Of a stretch of DNA of 64,000 nucleotides, positions 1 through 8,536 are shown piece after piece. Under the pieces are notes generated by a model, which saw nothing but the letters and a program-made list of their open reading frames with translations, was not told the DNA's origin and did no database searches. Position numbers and translations under genes: made by a program. The DNA is taken from positions 434,001 through 498,000 of the forward strand of contig JAAEPZ010000253.1 in assembly GCA_024231955.1 (NCBI GenBank), in the 5' to 3' direction. Source of the DNA: a bacterium. GTDB taxonomy: Bacteria; Krumholzibacteriota; Krumholzibacteriia; JACNKJ01. Each line of letters starts with the position of its first letter. Within the stretch, counting starts at the first letter, position 1.

Positions 1-1012
1 CTTCGGCTTCGACCTCATATCCCGGGCAACCGCCGCTCGTATCGAATCCGAAAGTCACCTCGAGATCATTGGCGCCGAAACGGAGCGCCGGTTGGCTGAT
101 ACTATCGTGCGGCGCGAGATAGTAAAGCTGGATGTTGCTGAAGTTGTCCAGGTAAAGCCGGGAGATCGCCAGGATACGCAGATATTCGACCTTGGTCACG
201 GCCTCCCCCCCAAGTCCGCGGCTCTGCGGGTGGCAGACAATGGGACAAAACGCTCTGAAGCCGCCGGTACGATCCTGAAGTCGCCGCAATTGATCAAGGT
301 GTTCGATGATATCCTCGTCACTCTCGATGTGACCGAACAGCAGGGAGGCCGTTGTGCCCAACCCCAGATCATGAGCCGCCCCTGTCACCTCCAGCCACTG
401 ATCGACCGTATCCCGGTCGGGCGCAATCCTGCGACGTATGCGATCCGACAGGATTTCGACCCCCTCGACAGAGAGGCTGCCCAGCCCCGCATCACACAGA
501 CGGCGCAGGGTTTCCGCGCAGGAGAGGTTCGCCTCCAGCGCCAGGTGACGAATCTCAATCGGGCTGAACGACTGGAGATGGATGTCATACCGTTTCCCGA
601 TGGCCGTCAACAGGTTGAGATGCCGGGCCAGATCCAGACCGGGCTCAATGCCGGTGCGCAAGCGGACAAACCGCCCTCCGGCCGCCACGATCATACCAAC
701 CTGCTCCAGGGTCTCCGTTTCCGACAGCCTCCCCCCCTGCGGATGCCCCGGCAGACGGTGACGTGCACAGAAACGACACCCGATGATACAGGTGTTGTTG
801 TAGTGGATTTCACCTCCGCAGGTATAGGTCACCAGTCGCTCGGAATGCTGCTGCTGGCGCCGCTCATCGGCCAGACTGCCCAGATCGAGCAGGTCGGCGG
901 ATTGAAGCAGGCGCAACCCCCTCGCGGGTGTCAGGCGTCCCCCCTCCCGGACTTCGTCCAGCAAATCGGCGGCTCCCGCGGCAATCCCCGGGCCCGGTTC
1001 ATTCAGTGCCAA
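1..1012 (-). CDS. mqnC: Dehypoxanthine futalosine cyclase MqnC, 3' end cut by window edge
   Basis: Radical SAM enzyme of the futalosine menaquinone pathway; the family cyclises dehypoxanthine futalosine. The minus-strand frame is open to the window edge, about 337 codons, so only the last few dozen residues are missing. The cluster motif CIIGCRFC has the canonical CX3CX2C spacing, and the tail contains a GAND element typical of the MqnC/MqnE group. No suitable ATG lies in frame. I chose a TTG at 1012-1010 because GAGGAGG lies 7 nt upstream and the reading frame then overlaps the end of mqnE by 10 nt, which indicates translational coupling. The assignment to MqnC rather than MqnE rests on the adjacent mqnE and the intact canonical motif. 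Confidence 0.85.
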   Translation of the reverse strand, partial: MALNEPGPGIAAGAADLLDEVREGGRLTPARGLRLLQSADLLDLGSLADERRQQQHSERLVTYTCGGEIHYNNTCIIGCRFCARHRLPGHPQGGRLSETETLEQVGMIVAAGGRFVRLRTGIEPGLDLARHLNLLTAIGKRYDIHLQSFSPIEIRHLALEANLSCAETLRRLCDAGLGSLSVEGVEILSDRIRRRIAPDRDTVDQWLEVTGAAHDLGLGTTASLLFGHIESDEDIIEHLDQLRRLQDRTGGFRAFCPIVCHPQSRGLGGEAVTKVEYLRILAISRLYLDNFSNIQLYYLAPHDSISQPALRFGANDLEVTFGFDTSGGCPGYEVEAE

Positions 1013-2085
1013 ACCCGGACCTCCTCGTAAAACGCGTTTCTCTCAACAGGGATGCGCCCCGCTTTGCGTATGAGTCGCAGGAGTTCATCGCGCGACAGGG
1101 AGCCCCGTGACGAGGTCAGCGGCTGATGCCGCATCCGATCCTTGATCACCGCGCACTGGAGATCGTTGACGCCGAAGTGCAGATCCACCTGGCTGGTCGG
1201 GCTGGCGCAATCGCGCCAGCTGGTGCCGATGTTGGCGAAGTTGTCGAGAAAAAGTCTGGCGATGGCCAGCGTGCGCAGTTCATCGATGGCCGTCGGCTCC
1301 TCGGCGACGATGGCATCCACGGAGCGAAAGGCCAAAGGGACGAAGGAGAGAAAACCACCGGTTCGATCCTGCTGGTCACGAAGTCGCGCAAGGTGGGCAA
1401 TGCGATCCTCCCGGTTCTCGCCATAGCCGAACAGCATTGTCGCCGTACTGGGCAGACCGAGTTCATGAGCGGTGGAGTGGATCTCAAGCCAGCGCTCGAG
1501 CCAGGGATGTCCCGCTGCCGATTGAGTACCGATCATTTCGCGAAACAGCTTCGCGCCGCCACCGGGCAAACAGCTCACACCGGCCTCCTGCATCTCGCGG
1601 AGAACACTCTCGATCGGTTTGCCGGTCAGTCGGGTGAAGTGATCGATCTCCACGGCGCTCCAGGCCTTGATATGAATATCCGGATGGGCGGCCTTCAGAT
1701 CCTGGATGATCCCGAGATACCAATCGTAGTCCTTGACCGGATGTATGCCGACCACGATCCGGATCTCGGTTGCGCCGTCCGCCATCATGTCGGCTGCAAG
1801 CTGTAGAATCTCCATCCGACTCAGGGTATAGCCATTCAGGTCGTGCACCGGCGCGGCGAACGAGCACAGTTTGCAGTCGCCCGAATAGATGCAGAGATTG
1901 CTGGGGTTGAGGTGACGATTGAAATTGAAATAGACCTTCAGACCATGCCGACGGCGATTGGCCTGATCGGCCAGACGGGCCAGGCCGAACAGGTCGTCCC
2001 AGTCGTACAGCGCCAGAGCGTCCTTGGCGGTCAACCGCTCGCCTGCGGCCAATTTCTTAGTAATAGGGAGGGCGACCAAGCGCAC
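1003..2085 (-). CDS. mqnE: Aminofutalosine synthase MqnE (radical SAM) with unusual cysteine spacing
   Basis: 360 residues with a GTG start preceded by AGGAAAGAGG. In known MqnE enzymes this step joins the MqnA product to an adenosyl radical to give aminofutalosine. Family features seen are NRHLNPSNLC, a GGGAKLF segment, LPSTATMLFGYGE and a late HFGVNDL element. The iron-sulfur motif reads CIYSGDCKLC, so the cysteines (residues 65, 71 and 74) are spaced CX5CX2C, whereas the superfamily norm is CX3CX2C. The extra GD is unambiguous in the DNA. mqnC follows and overlaps, so the two form an operon. Confidence in the family is high; whether the altered spacing still holds a normal cluster is open. 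Confidence 0.85.
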   Translation of the reverse strand: MRLVALPITKKLAAGERLTAKDALALYDWDDLFGLARLADQANRRRHGLKVYFNFNRHLNPSNLCIYSGDCKLCSFAAPVHDLNGYTLSRMEILQLAADMMADGATEIRIVVGIHPVKDYDWYLGIIQDLKAAHPDIHIKAWSAVEIDHFTRLTGKPIESVLREMQEAGVSCLPGGGAKLFREMIGTQSAAGHPWLERWLEIHSTAHELGLPSTATMLFGYGENREDRIAHLARLRDQQDRTGGFLSFVPLAFRSVDAIVAEEPTAIDELRTLAIARLFLDNFANIGTSWRDCASPTSQVDLHFGVNDLQCAVIKDRMRHQPLTSSRGSLSRDELLRLIRKAGRIPVERNAFYEEVRVWH

Positions 2086-2231
2086 ACCTCTTTCCTGCGC
2101 TCAAGTCCGGATCGGGCGGATGCACGGCATCGACACCTGTCCGGGAATGACTTGTCCCCCCAACGACCATCCTTGACCGTACTGGCGACAGAGCATAATC
2201 TCCCGACGGCAACTAACCTGGATGGTACCTG

Positions 2232-3140
2232 ATGGAAACCAAGTATCCCGACACGTCGGAGTCAACCGCTTCTTCACTTTCATCGCTGCTCCTGGTGATT
2301 TTCCTGCTCGCCGGTTGCGGACAAGCGCTGCGGGATACTCACTGCGCCGCCGACACGCTGCCGCCGCAGCTGGTCGAGCTCAATCTCAGGTCGCCCGCGA
2401 TAGAATCGGCAGCGCACATCGACTCGCTGCTCGCACTGGAAACGACTACACCCACAGCGAAACGGATAGGACTCTGGGCCCGCCGCTTTCTCGCCTCCCC
2501 CGACGCCTCCTATCTGTTCGGGGTCAAACCGGAGGGGTATGTCGCCGAAGGTTTGATCGTCCAGGATCATAAACTCGATTGCGTGAGCCTGATGTACCGC
2601 TGCACGGAGCTGGCCCGGGCGCATGATCACAGACATGCGCTGGCGGTGGCCCTGGCCACCCGCTTCGCCGGTGCCGACCCCAATTCGCTGTCCGACCCCG
2701 CGGGGCGTCTCGACTACGACCACCCTGCCCATCTGGACTACAGCATCGATATGATCCGTTCGGGACATTGGGGGCGGGATGTCACCCGCTCCCTCACCGG
2801 AGCAAAACCTGATGCGCAGGGCACCAGCCGTTATCCCGCCGACAGTGTCTGGTATGTGCCGCAGGATCGACTGCGGCAGGATGAACTGCGCGAAGGGGAT
2901 GTGGTCTGGCTGATTCTGTCTCCGACACATAAAGCCGCCCGGCGCTTGCGCGACGACTACGGCCTGATGATCGGACATCTGGGACTGGTTGTCATCATTG
3001 AGGACCGCCCCTGGCTCGTCCATGCGGCCAGCAGCGACCTGGAGGGGTGGTATTCGGGTGGACGTGTGGTCGCAGCCCCGCTGTCGGTTTACCTGGAGAG
3101 GGTAGAGCGGTATTACGGCATCAAGGTTACCCGTTTTTGA
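2232..3140 (+). CDS. Lipoprotein of the DUF1460 / amidase-like (NlpC-P60 superfamily) family
   Basis: 302 residues. A hydrophobic stretch ends in the lipobox LAGC (Cys29), so the mature protein should be lipid-anchored in the envelope. The core has the order expected of DUF1460 proteins, which are predicted N-acetylmuramoyl-L-alanine amidase-like cysteine hydrolases: KLDCVSL (likely nucleophile Cys117), then REGDVVWLI, MIGHLGLVV (candidate His) and LVHAASS before a C-terminal YYGIKV. The role is probably in peptidoglycan turnover, but activity is inferred only from the fold family. It is divergent from mqnE and its 3' end overlaps the convergent phosphatase gene by 14 nt. Confidence 0.7.
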   Translation: METKYPDTSESTASSLSSLLLVIFLLAGCGQALRDTHCAADTLPPQLVELNLRSPAIESAAHIDSLLALETTTPTAKRIGLWARRFLASPDASYLFGVKPEGYVAEGLIVQDHKLDCVSLMYRCTELARAHDHRHALAVALATRFAGADPNSLSDPAGRLDYDHPAHLDYSIDMIRSGHWGRDVTRSLTGAKPDAQGTSRYPADSVWYVPQDRLRQDELREGDVVWLILSPTHKAARRLRDDYGLMIGHLGLVVIIEDRPWLVHAASSDLEGWYSGGRVVAAPLSVYLERVERYYGIKVTRF

Positions 3141-3813
3141 CGGGTGGCGACATCTCGATCCAGGCCAAACCCTCCTCGCTGGACAACCAGTCGCGGATAT
3201 CACCGAATGTGGTGAATTCGATGCAGGCGATCCCGTTCTCCCCGCACCAGGTTTTGAGACCGTCCTTGGCGAAAACCAGATCGGCATGGGTGGCGGGACA
3301 GCGATCAGTAGTACCATCGCCGATATAGATCACCCGCTGTCCGCTCTCCCTGGCGGTCACCAGCCAGTGACTCTTGCAGTGGTTGCACTGCTTCTTGATC
3401 CTGGGACTGAGGGCGGGTTGGACACTCCAGCGCAAAGCCGAGTTCACATCCAGGTCGTTGGCCCGGACAGTCAGCCCAAAGATGTCCTCCCGCTCCAGGA
3501 CAGCGCGGATGAGCGGAAAGAGGCCGCCTGAGAGAATCTCCAATGGCCAGTTCCTCTCGGCACAGGCGGTGACGAATGGGGCAAACTCAGGATCCACGGC
3601 GATTTTCGACAGAACCAGGTCGCGGGCCTCCTCCCACGAGGCCCGGATCATGCTGATCTCCTCCTGGAGGCCCCGCTCCTCGGAGTAGCGACCATCCTCC
3701 ACCTTCTTCTCGATCTCCAACCAGCCGGGGCCGGCGTAGTGATCCAGGAGAAAACACAGCGTATCCTCCTCGGTGATGGTGCCGTCGAAATCAACAAAGA
3801 CCCTTATATCCAT
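3127..3813 (-). CDS. HAD-superfamily phosphatase, MtnX/SerB-like
   Basis: 228 residues. The start at 3813 was chosen because AAAGGA precedes it by a normal distance and because the protein then opens directly with the HAD motif FVDFDGTI (nucleophile Asp8, acid/base Asp10). Motif II is represented by ILSGG and motif IV by IGDGTTD. The layout matches the MtnX / phosphoserine-phosphatase-like branch. MtnX acts on 2-hydroxy-3-keto-5-methylthiopentenyl-1-phosphate in methionine salvage, but no other salvage gene is visible here, so the substrate stays undecided. The gene is divergent from the methyltransferase gene. Confidence 0.75.
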   Translation of the reverse strand: MDIRVFVDFDGTITEEDTLCFLLDHYAGPGWLEIEKKVEDGRYSEERGLQEEISMIRASWEEARDLVLSKIAVDPEFAPFVTACAERNWPLEILSGGLFPLIRAVLEREDIFGLTVRANDLDVNSALRWSVQPALSPRIKKQCNHCKSHWLVTARESGQRVIYIGDGTTDRCPATHADLVFAKDGLKTWCGENGIACIEFTTFGDIRDWLSSEEGLAWIEMSPPVKNG

Positions 3814-3889
3814 TTTGTGTCCTTTCGGCTCTCTACCCTTGAACTCCCCATCCAACCAAGCTAGAATTCCGCTTTTCCGGGAGTTCGTC

Positions 3890-4480
3890 ATGCGTGAGCG
3901 ACAACTGACTCTGAACAGCCCTGTCGGCGAGCTTACAATGTCCGCCACCTGCAGGGGAATCTGTTTTCTCAACTGGGATCCGGTATCGGTCCAGGAGTCG
4001 CAGCAGAGTGAGGACTCTCCCGAAAAAGAGGATGAGATCCAGGACCATTTGGCACGCGGACAGAGGTGGCTGTCAGTATTCTTCAACAGTGCCGATCCGG
4101 GACCTCCACCGACACTGGACTTAGCAAGATACGTGCAGAGTGAGTTTGCCTTGACGATCTATAATGCCCTGCTGACGACCCGCAGGGGGACCACACTCAG
4201 TTATGGCGAACTGGCCGCGCTGGCGGGCAGATGGGGAGCGGCACAGGCGGTGGGCACGGCGATGTCCAGAAATCCGCTGCCGATCTTCATCCCCTGTCAT
4301 CGGGTAATTGCCGCCAACGGTGGCCCGGGAGGCTTTTCGGGGGGGCTAAAAAGGAAAGTTCAGTTATTGTCTTTGGAGGGGAATGGGTTATTTTCATCTG
4401 TCAATATGACTCGCCAGAATAGGGTTGAGAGCGAATCTATCTCTAAAACAAATAGTCTTTCCAGATCTCGAGCAAAGTGA
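3890..4480 (+). CDS. ogt: Methylated-DNA--protein-cysteine S-methyltransferase (Ogt/MGMT type)
   Basis: 196 residues from the ATG at 3890. The suicide DNA-repair enzyme takes alkyl groups from O6-alkylguanine on its active-site cysteine. The signature IPCHRVIAANG is intact (acceptor Cys136) and is followed by GGFSGGLKRK, as in the family. The N-terminal half has the usual SPVGELTM opening. About 25 residues after LLSLEG are polar and low in complexity, longer than in typical Ogt proteins. The stop overlaps a possible upstream GTG of pepN, so the two are probably co-transcribed. Confidence 0.9.
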   Translation: MRERQLTLNSPVGELTMSATCRGICFLNWDPVSVQESQQSEDSPEKEDEIQDHLARGQRWLSVFFNSADPGPPPTLDLARYVQSEFALTIYNALLTTRRGTTLSYGELAALAGRWGAAQAVGTAMSRNPLPIFIPCHRVIAANGGPGGFSGGLKRKVQLLSLEGNGLFSSVNMTRQNRVESESISKTNSLSRSRAK

Positions 4481-4488
4481 AGTCCAAG

Positions 4489-7140
4489 ATGTCAGATAAC
4501 AAGCCGCAAGCAAAGTATCTCAAGGATTACCGACCCTCCGATTACATCATCGACACAGTCGAACTGCAATTCGACCTCGGAGAGGATTTCACGACCGTCA
4601 AATCCACGCTGGCGATACATCGCAACGGGGATCAGACCTCAGCCGACGCCCCCCTGGTTCTGGAGGGTGTCGATCTCGAATTGCTGGGGATCAGTCAGGA
4701 TGGCCAGCCCCTCGCCGCTGACAGATTCATCGTCACCGACGAGAACCTCACACTCACCGACCTGCCTGCGAGCTTCACTCTGGTGATCGACACGAAGATC
4801 GATCCAGGGAGGAATACGAGTCTGGAGGGTCTATACCGATCCGGCGGCAACTTCTGCACCCAGTGCGAGGCTGAGGGCTTCCGCAAGATCACCTATTTCC
4901 TCGATCGCCCCGATGTCATGGTCCGCTATACCACCATCATTACTGCCGACCGCGACAGATATCCGGTGCTGCTCTCCAACGGCAACCTCGTTGATGAGGG
5001 TGTGAACGACAATGGCACCCATTGGGCGCGTTGGGAGGATCCCTTCCCCAAGCCCAGCTACCTGTTCGCCCTGGTGGCCGGCAAACTGGTCTGTCTGGAG
5101 GATTCCTTCCGGACTATGAACGATCGTGACGTCACCCTGCGGATCTGGGTGCGGGAACCGGATCTTGATCGCACGCCACATGCCATGACTTCGCTGATCA
5201 AATCGATGAAATGGGATGAGGAGGTCTATGGTCTGGAATACGATCTCGACATCTTCAACATCGTGGCGGTGGATGATTTCAACATGGGCGCCATGGAGAA
5301 CAAGAGCCTTAACATATTCAACTCCAAGTACGTGCTCGCCAAACCGGAGACGGCAACAGATACCGATTACGTCAACGTCGAGGGTGTGATCGCCCACGAA
5401 TATTTCCACAACTGGACGGGCAACCGCGTCACTCTGAGCAGCTGGTTCCACCTGAGTCTCAAAGAGGGCCTGACGGTGTTTCGCGATCAATGCTTCACCG
5501 CGGACATGAACTCGACCGCAGTGGAGCGGATCAACAGCGTCACCACCTTGCGCGCCAGTCAGTTCCCCGAGGATGCCGGTCCCATGGCCCACCCCATCCG
5601 TCCCGACTCCTATATCGAGATGAACAACTTCTATACGACCACCGTGTACGAGAAGGGCGCCGAAGTCATCCGGATGATATACACCCTGCTGGGTCCCGAC
5701 GCCTATCGCAGGGGGATGGACCTCTACTTCGAGCGTCACGACAACTGTGCAGTGACTACCGACGATTTCGTCGACGCCATGGCCGACGCCTCTGGAGTCG
5801 ATCTGGAGCAGTTCCGTCTCTGGTACAGTCAGGCGGGCACACCCAGACTCTCCGTCACCCGCTCCTTCGATGAAGCTGAACAGGTCTTCTCCATGACGGT
5901 GAAGCAGAGCATCCCCGATACGCCGGGGCAAAAAGACAAGCAACCTATGCATATCCCCATGGCGATGGGGCTCCTCGCTGCCGATGGCACCGAGATCCCC
6001 CTGCAGCTGGCGGGCGAATCGGTGGCCCTCGGCGGATCCAGGGTTCTGGATATCACCCAGGCCGAGGAGACTTTCCGCTTCGTCAACGTAACCGAGAAAC
6101 CGGTTCCATCCCTGCTGCGCGGTTTTTCAGCCCCTGTCTATCTGCACACCGACCTTGAGCACGCCGAACTCAGTTTCCTCATGGCCAACGACACCGACAG
6201 CTTCAACCGCTGGGAGGCCGGTCAGGCGCTGGCCACCGACCTGCTGCTCAATCTCATTGCCGATCATCAGGCAGGTCGGGAACTGAAGGCCGACCCCGTA
6301 TTGATTACGGCATTCCGCAGCGTTCTCGAGAATCGTGATCTCGACCCTGAACTGGCGGCACTGGCAATGGTCTTGCCTAATGAGAAGACTTTGGCCGAGC
6401 ACGTCGAACAGATCGATCCCGTCGCAATTCACGAAGTTCGCGATTTCCTGCGGTTGACAATCGGCAGGGAGCTCAGGGATCTCTTCCTGGAGACCTACCA
6501 TGCAAACCACATCGAGGGCGAATACGACATCGCTCCGCTTTCGATGGGACGCCGCTCACTCAAGAACCTTTGCCTTAGTTATCTTCTGACGCAGAACGAC
6601 GAGGCGAGTCGAGCGTTGGCGCTCAAGCAATATCGGGAAGCAAACAACATGACCGACAGCGCTGCCGCGCTTTCGATCCTCTGCAACACTGATTGCCCCG
6701 AGCGGTCGGTTGTTCTGGATGACTTCTACACGCGCTGGCAAAGCGATCCGCTGGTTCTCGACAAATGGTTCACGCTTCAGGCGACCAGTTCGCTGCCGGA
6801 TACACTGGACACGGTAAAAACGCTGCTTGAGCACGAGGCCTTCGACATCAAGAATCCGAATCGTGTGCGAGCCCTCATCTCTTCGTTCGCCCACATCAAC
6901 CAGTATCGATTCAACGCCCCTGACGGTTCGGCCTACGAGTTCGTGGCCGATCAGGTTCTGCGGCTGAACAAGATCAACCCCCAGGTGGCCGCCAAAATGG
7001 TTGGCGCCTTCAACAGGTGGTTGAAATTCGATGCGGATCGTCGTCAATTGCTGAAGACACAGCTGGAAAGGATCGTCGCCGAGCCCGAACTCTCACCCAA
7101 TGTCTACGAGATCGCCTCCAAGGCCCTGGCGATGGAGTAG
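4489..7140 (+). CDS. pepN: Aminopeptidase N (M1 family)
   Basis: 883 residues. An in-frame GTG occurs 12 nt upstream, but the ATG at 4489 gives MSDNKPQAKY, which aligns directly with the known N-terminus of E. coli PepN (MTQQPQAKY), so I prefer it. This is a cytosolic zinc aminopeptidase. The substrate-recognition motif GAMEN is at residues 267-271. The zinc site is HEYFH (303-307) with Glu326 in SLKEGL, exactly HEXXH-X18-E. A YEKGAEV element carries the expected catalytic tyrosine. The length agrees with the gammaproteobacterial PepN type (about 870). Ogt lies just upstream and a strong terminator just downstream. Confidence 0.96.
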   Translation: MSDNKPQAKYLKDYRPSDYIIDTVELQFDLGEDFTTVKSTLAIHRNGDQTSADAPLVLEGVDLELLGISQDGQPLAADRFIVTDENLTLTDLPASFTLVIDTKIDPGRNTSLEGLYRSGGNFCTQCEAEGFRKITYFLDRPDVMVRYTTIITADRDRYPVLLSNGNLVDEGVNDNGTHWARWEDPFPKPSYLFALVAGKLVCLEDSFRTMNDRDVTLRIWVREPDLDRTPHAMTSLIKSMKWDEEVYGLEYDLDIFNIVAVDDFNMGAMENKSLNIFNSKYVLAKPETATDTDYVNVEGVIAHEYFHNWTGNRVTLSSWFHLSLKEGLTVFRDQCFTADMNSTAVERINSVTTLRASQFPEDAGPMAHPIRPDSYIEMNNFYTTTVYEKGAEVIRMIYTLLGPDAYRRGMDLYFERHDNCAVTTDDFVDAMADASGVDLEQFRLWYSQAGTPRLSVTRSFDEAEQVFSMTVKQSIPDTPGQKDKQPMHIPMAMGLLAADGTEIPLQLAGESVALGGSRVLDITQAEETFRFVNVTEKPVPSLLRGFSAPVYLHTDLEHAELSFLMANDTDSFNRWEAGQALATDLLLNLIADHQAGRELKADPVLITAFRSVLENRDLDPELAALAMVLPNEKTLAEHVEQIDPVAIHEVRDFLRLTIGRELRDLFLETYHANHIEGEYDIAPLSMGRRSLKNLCLSYLLTQNDEASRALALKQYREANNMTDSAAALSILCNTDCPERSVVLDDFYTRWQSDPLVLDKWFTLQATSSLPDTLDTVKTLLEHEAFDIKNPNRVRALISSFAHINQYRFNAPDGSAYEFVADQVLRLNKINPQVAAKMVGAFNRWLKFDADRRQLLKTQLERIVAEPELSPNVYEIASKALAME

Positions 7141-7150
7141 TGAGGAATGG

Positions 7151-7187
7151 AAAAAAGCCCCCCCGGTTGTCCCGGGGGGGCTTTTTT
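7151..7187. terminator. Bidirectional intrinsic terminator after pepN
   Basis: A 16-bp stem rich in C and G (AAAAAAGCCCCCCCGG with its complement) closes a 5-nt loop. It has a T-run on the plus strand and, because of the leading A-run, also on the minus strand. It separates the convergent pepN and the lipoprotein gene. Confidence 0.9.
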
Positions 7188-7197
7188 TATTAACGGC

Positions 7198-7680
7198 TCA
7201 GCCGCTGACGTTGCTCTCAAACCAGGCAGCGATCATGCGACTCTTGTCACGCACCTCGCGGTTGGGAGTCTCCTTCATCTCCTCCAGCAGCCCGTGGAAA
7301 CAGAGGCGATTATCCTTGAAAACAAAGAAATAGGCCTCAGTCTGGGTATTGCCGCTCGACGGAGCCGACATGTTGGTCCCCATCCGGGCATTGTACTGAG
7401 AGACATTCGCGCTCACCGAGCTGGCATCGCTGTTATCGGAAGCCACTCTGATGTTGTAACGATAGGTCAGATAGGTGACGCCTGCGTCATCAAAGCTGTA
7501 TTGGGAGATGGGTTCACGCTCGACCTTTTTGACAATATCCTGAGGGCACATCTGCTTGTCGATGGAGTAGAGGCTATCTCTTTGGATGAAATTGCGACTC
7601 GTACCACAACCGCTCACCAGACTGGTGATTATCAATATCAGTAAAAGCAAGGTAAGCTGGGATCTTGTTCTTTGAATCAT
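7198..7680 (-). CDS. Small lipoprotein of unknown function
   Basis: 160 residues. A basic start and a long hydrophobic run end in the lipobox VSGC, so it should be exported and lipid-modified. The mature part has no domain I recognise. It contains a Ser/Asn/Ala-rich middle stretch and a C-terminal half with FFVFKDNRL. Transcription ends at the shared terminator with pepN. I cannot assign a function. Confidence 0.7.
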   Translation of the reverse strand: MIQRTRSQLTLLLLILIITSLVSGCGTSRNFIQRDSLYSIDKQMCPQDIVKKVEREPISQYSFDDAGVTYLTYRYNIRVASDNSDASSVSANVSQYNARMGTNMSAPSSGNTQTEAYFFVFKDNRLCFHGLLEEMKETPNREVRDKSRMIAAWFESNVSG

Positions 7681-7753
7681 GACTCCTCCTGAAACTGACT
7701 GAGGGGGGGGAAATGTCCGGGACTCTGCAAATACACCGACACTGTTCAGCTAT

Positions 7754-8536
7754 TCAATGCAACTCATGGCCCAAATTAAAAACAGACAGCAGAGCTAATG
7801 CAGGTACGGAGACTCGGTGAATATTGTTACGATCCTCACCGTTCAATGGTGACATCCATCTGGATAATGATCTGCACTCGAATCTATCTTCCGCACCTTG
7901 CCAACGGTCAGTGATCTCATCCCAATTCGCTTCAAGTCGCCAAGTGTAAAGCAGTTCCGGTTTTCCGTTTTCCAGGTTTTCGATCAACCCCAGGAGCCTG
8001 CCGGACCGCAGACAGGTTCGCTCCAACCCCAGTTCCTCCCAGATTTCGGTCAGCATCGCAGTTGTCGGATCAGGTTTGCCATCAAGCAGGTGGGTGTCGG
8101 GATCCAGATGCCCCCCGGGGACATGGAATTGCCCGGCCCCCTCGGCTACTCGCTGGCTGCGCTGTTGGATCAGCAGCCCTCCATCCGGCGTCCACAATGC
8201 CGCACACATCGCCAGGGGGCGTGAGGCGGTGCCGGCGCCAAATTGCGATTCGATCCCGGCCTGCCGGCCGGAGCTGAAGCTCCAGTGGGCATAGCGTGTA
8301 CGGGCCAACTTGAGCAGCAGCGTTTCATCCTGGAAACTGTGCCCCAGATACTGGGTCAGCGGGCCATCGAAAAGGACTTGCTCCTTCGCGTCAGCCAACC
8401 TCCTCCTCCATGCATCCTCGATCTCGGTCTCCAACCCCTCAGGCAGCACCTGCGGCTCCGAATTGAACTCCACTCTAACGCCCGCAGCCGGCAGATCCCC
8501 CCGCCAGAGCCAGCGCCATCTCTGTTGCCTCTTCAA
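7754..8536 (-). CDS. Nudix hydrolase, NUDT22-like architecture
   Basis: 260 residues. A Nudix core begins near residue 107 after an N-terminal domain of about 100 residues. The Nudix box spans roughly 141-171 with GGHLDP and TEIWEELGL. It keeps the catalytic Glu pair and the Gly, but the consensus Arg before the first Glu is Thr163. The N-terminal part (a W near 43, LFDGPL, a tyrosine-containing segment before the core) resembles the layout of human NUDT22, a UDP-sugar hydrolase; this is pattern similarity from memory, not an alignment. The start codon overlaps the end of the MATE gene by 4 nt. Confidence 0.75.
   Translation of the reverse strand: MKRQQRWRWLWRGDLPAAGVRVEFNSEPQVLPEGLETEIEDAWRRRLADAKEQVLFDGPLTQYLGHSFQDETLLLKLARTRYAHWSFSSGRQAGIESQFGAGTASRPLAMCAALWTPDGGLLIQQRSQRVAEGAGQFHVPGGHLDPDTHLLDGKPDPTTAMLTEIWEELGLERTCLRSGRLLGLIENLENGKPELLYTWRLEANWDEITDRWQGAEDRFECRSLSRWMSPLNGEDRNNIHRVSVPALALLSVFNLGHELH

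Noticed and set aside
92..1030. Long plus-strand open frame antisense to mqnC
   Set aside because: The minus strand encodes a clear radical SAM enzyme with an intact cluster motif; the plus-strand translation resembles no protein and is an artefact of GC-rich codon use.
3773..3889. Earlier start for ogt
   Set aside because: It would run through the start region of the divergent phosphatase gene and adds residues not found in the family.
4831..5952. 373-codon minus-strand frame inside pepN
   Set aside because: It is antisense to conserved M1 motifs and has no family features; pepN explains the region.
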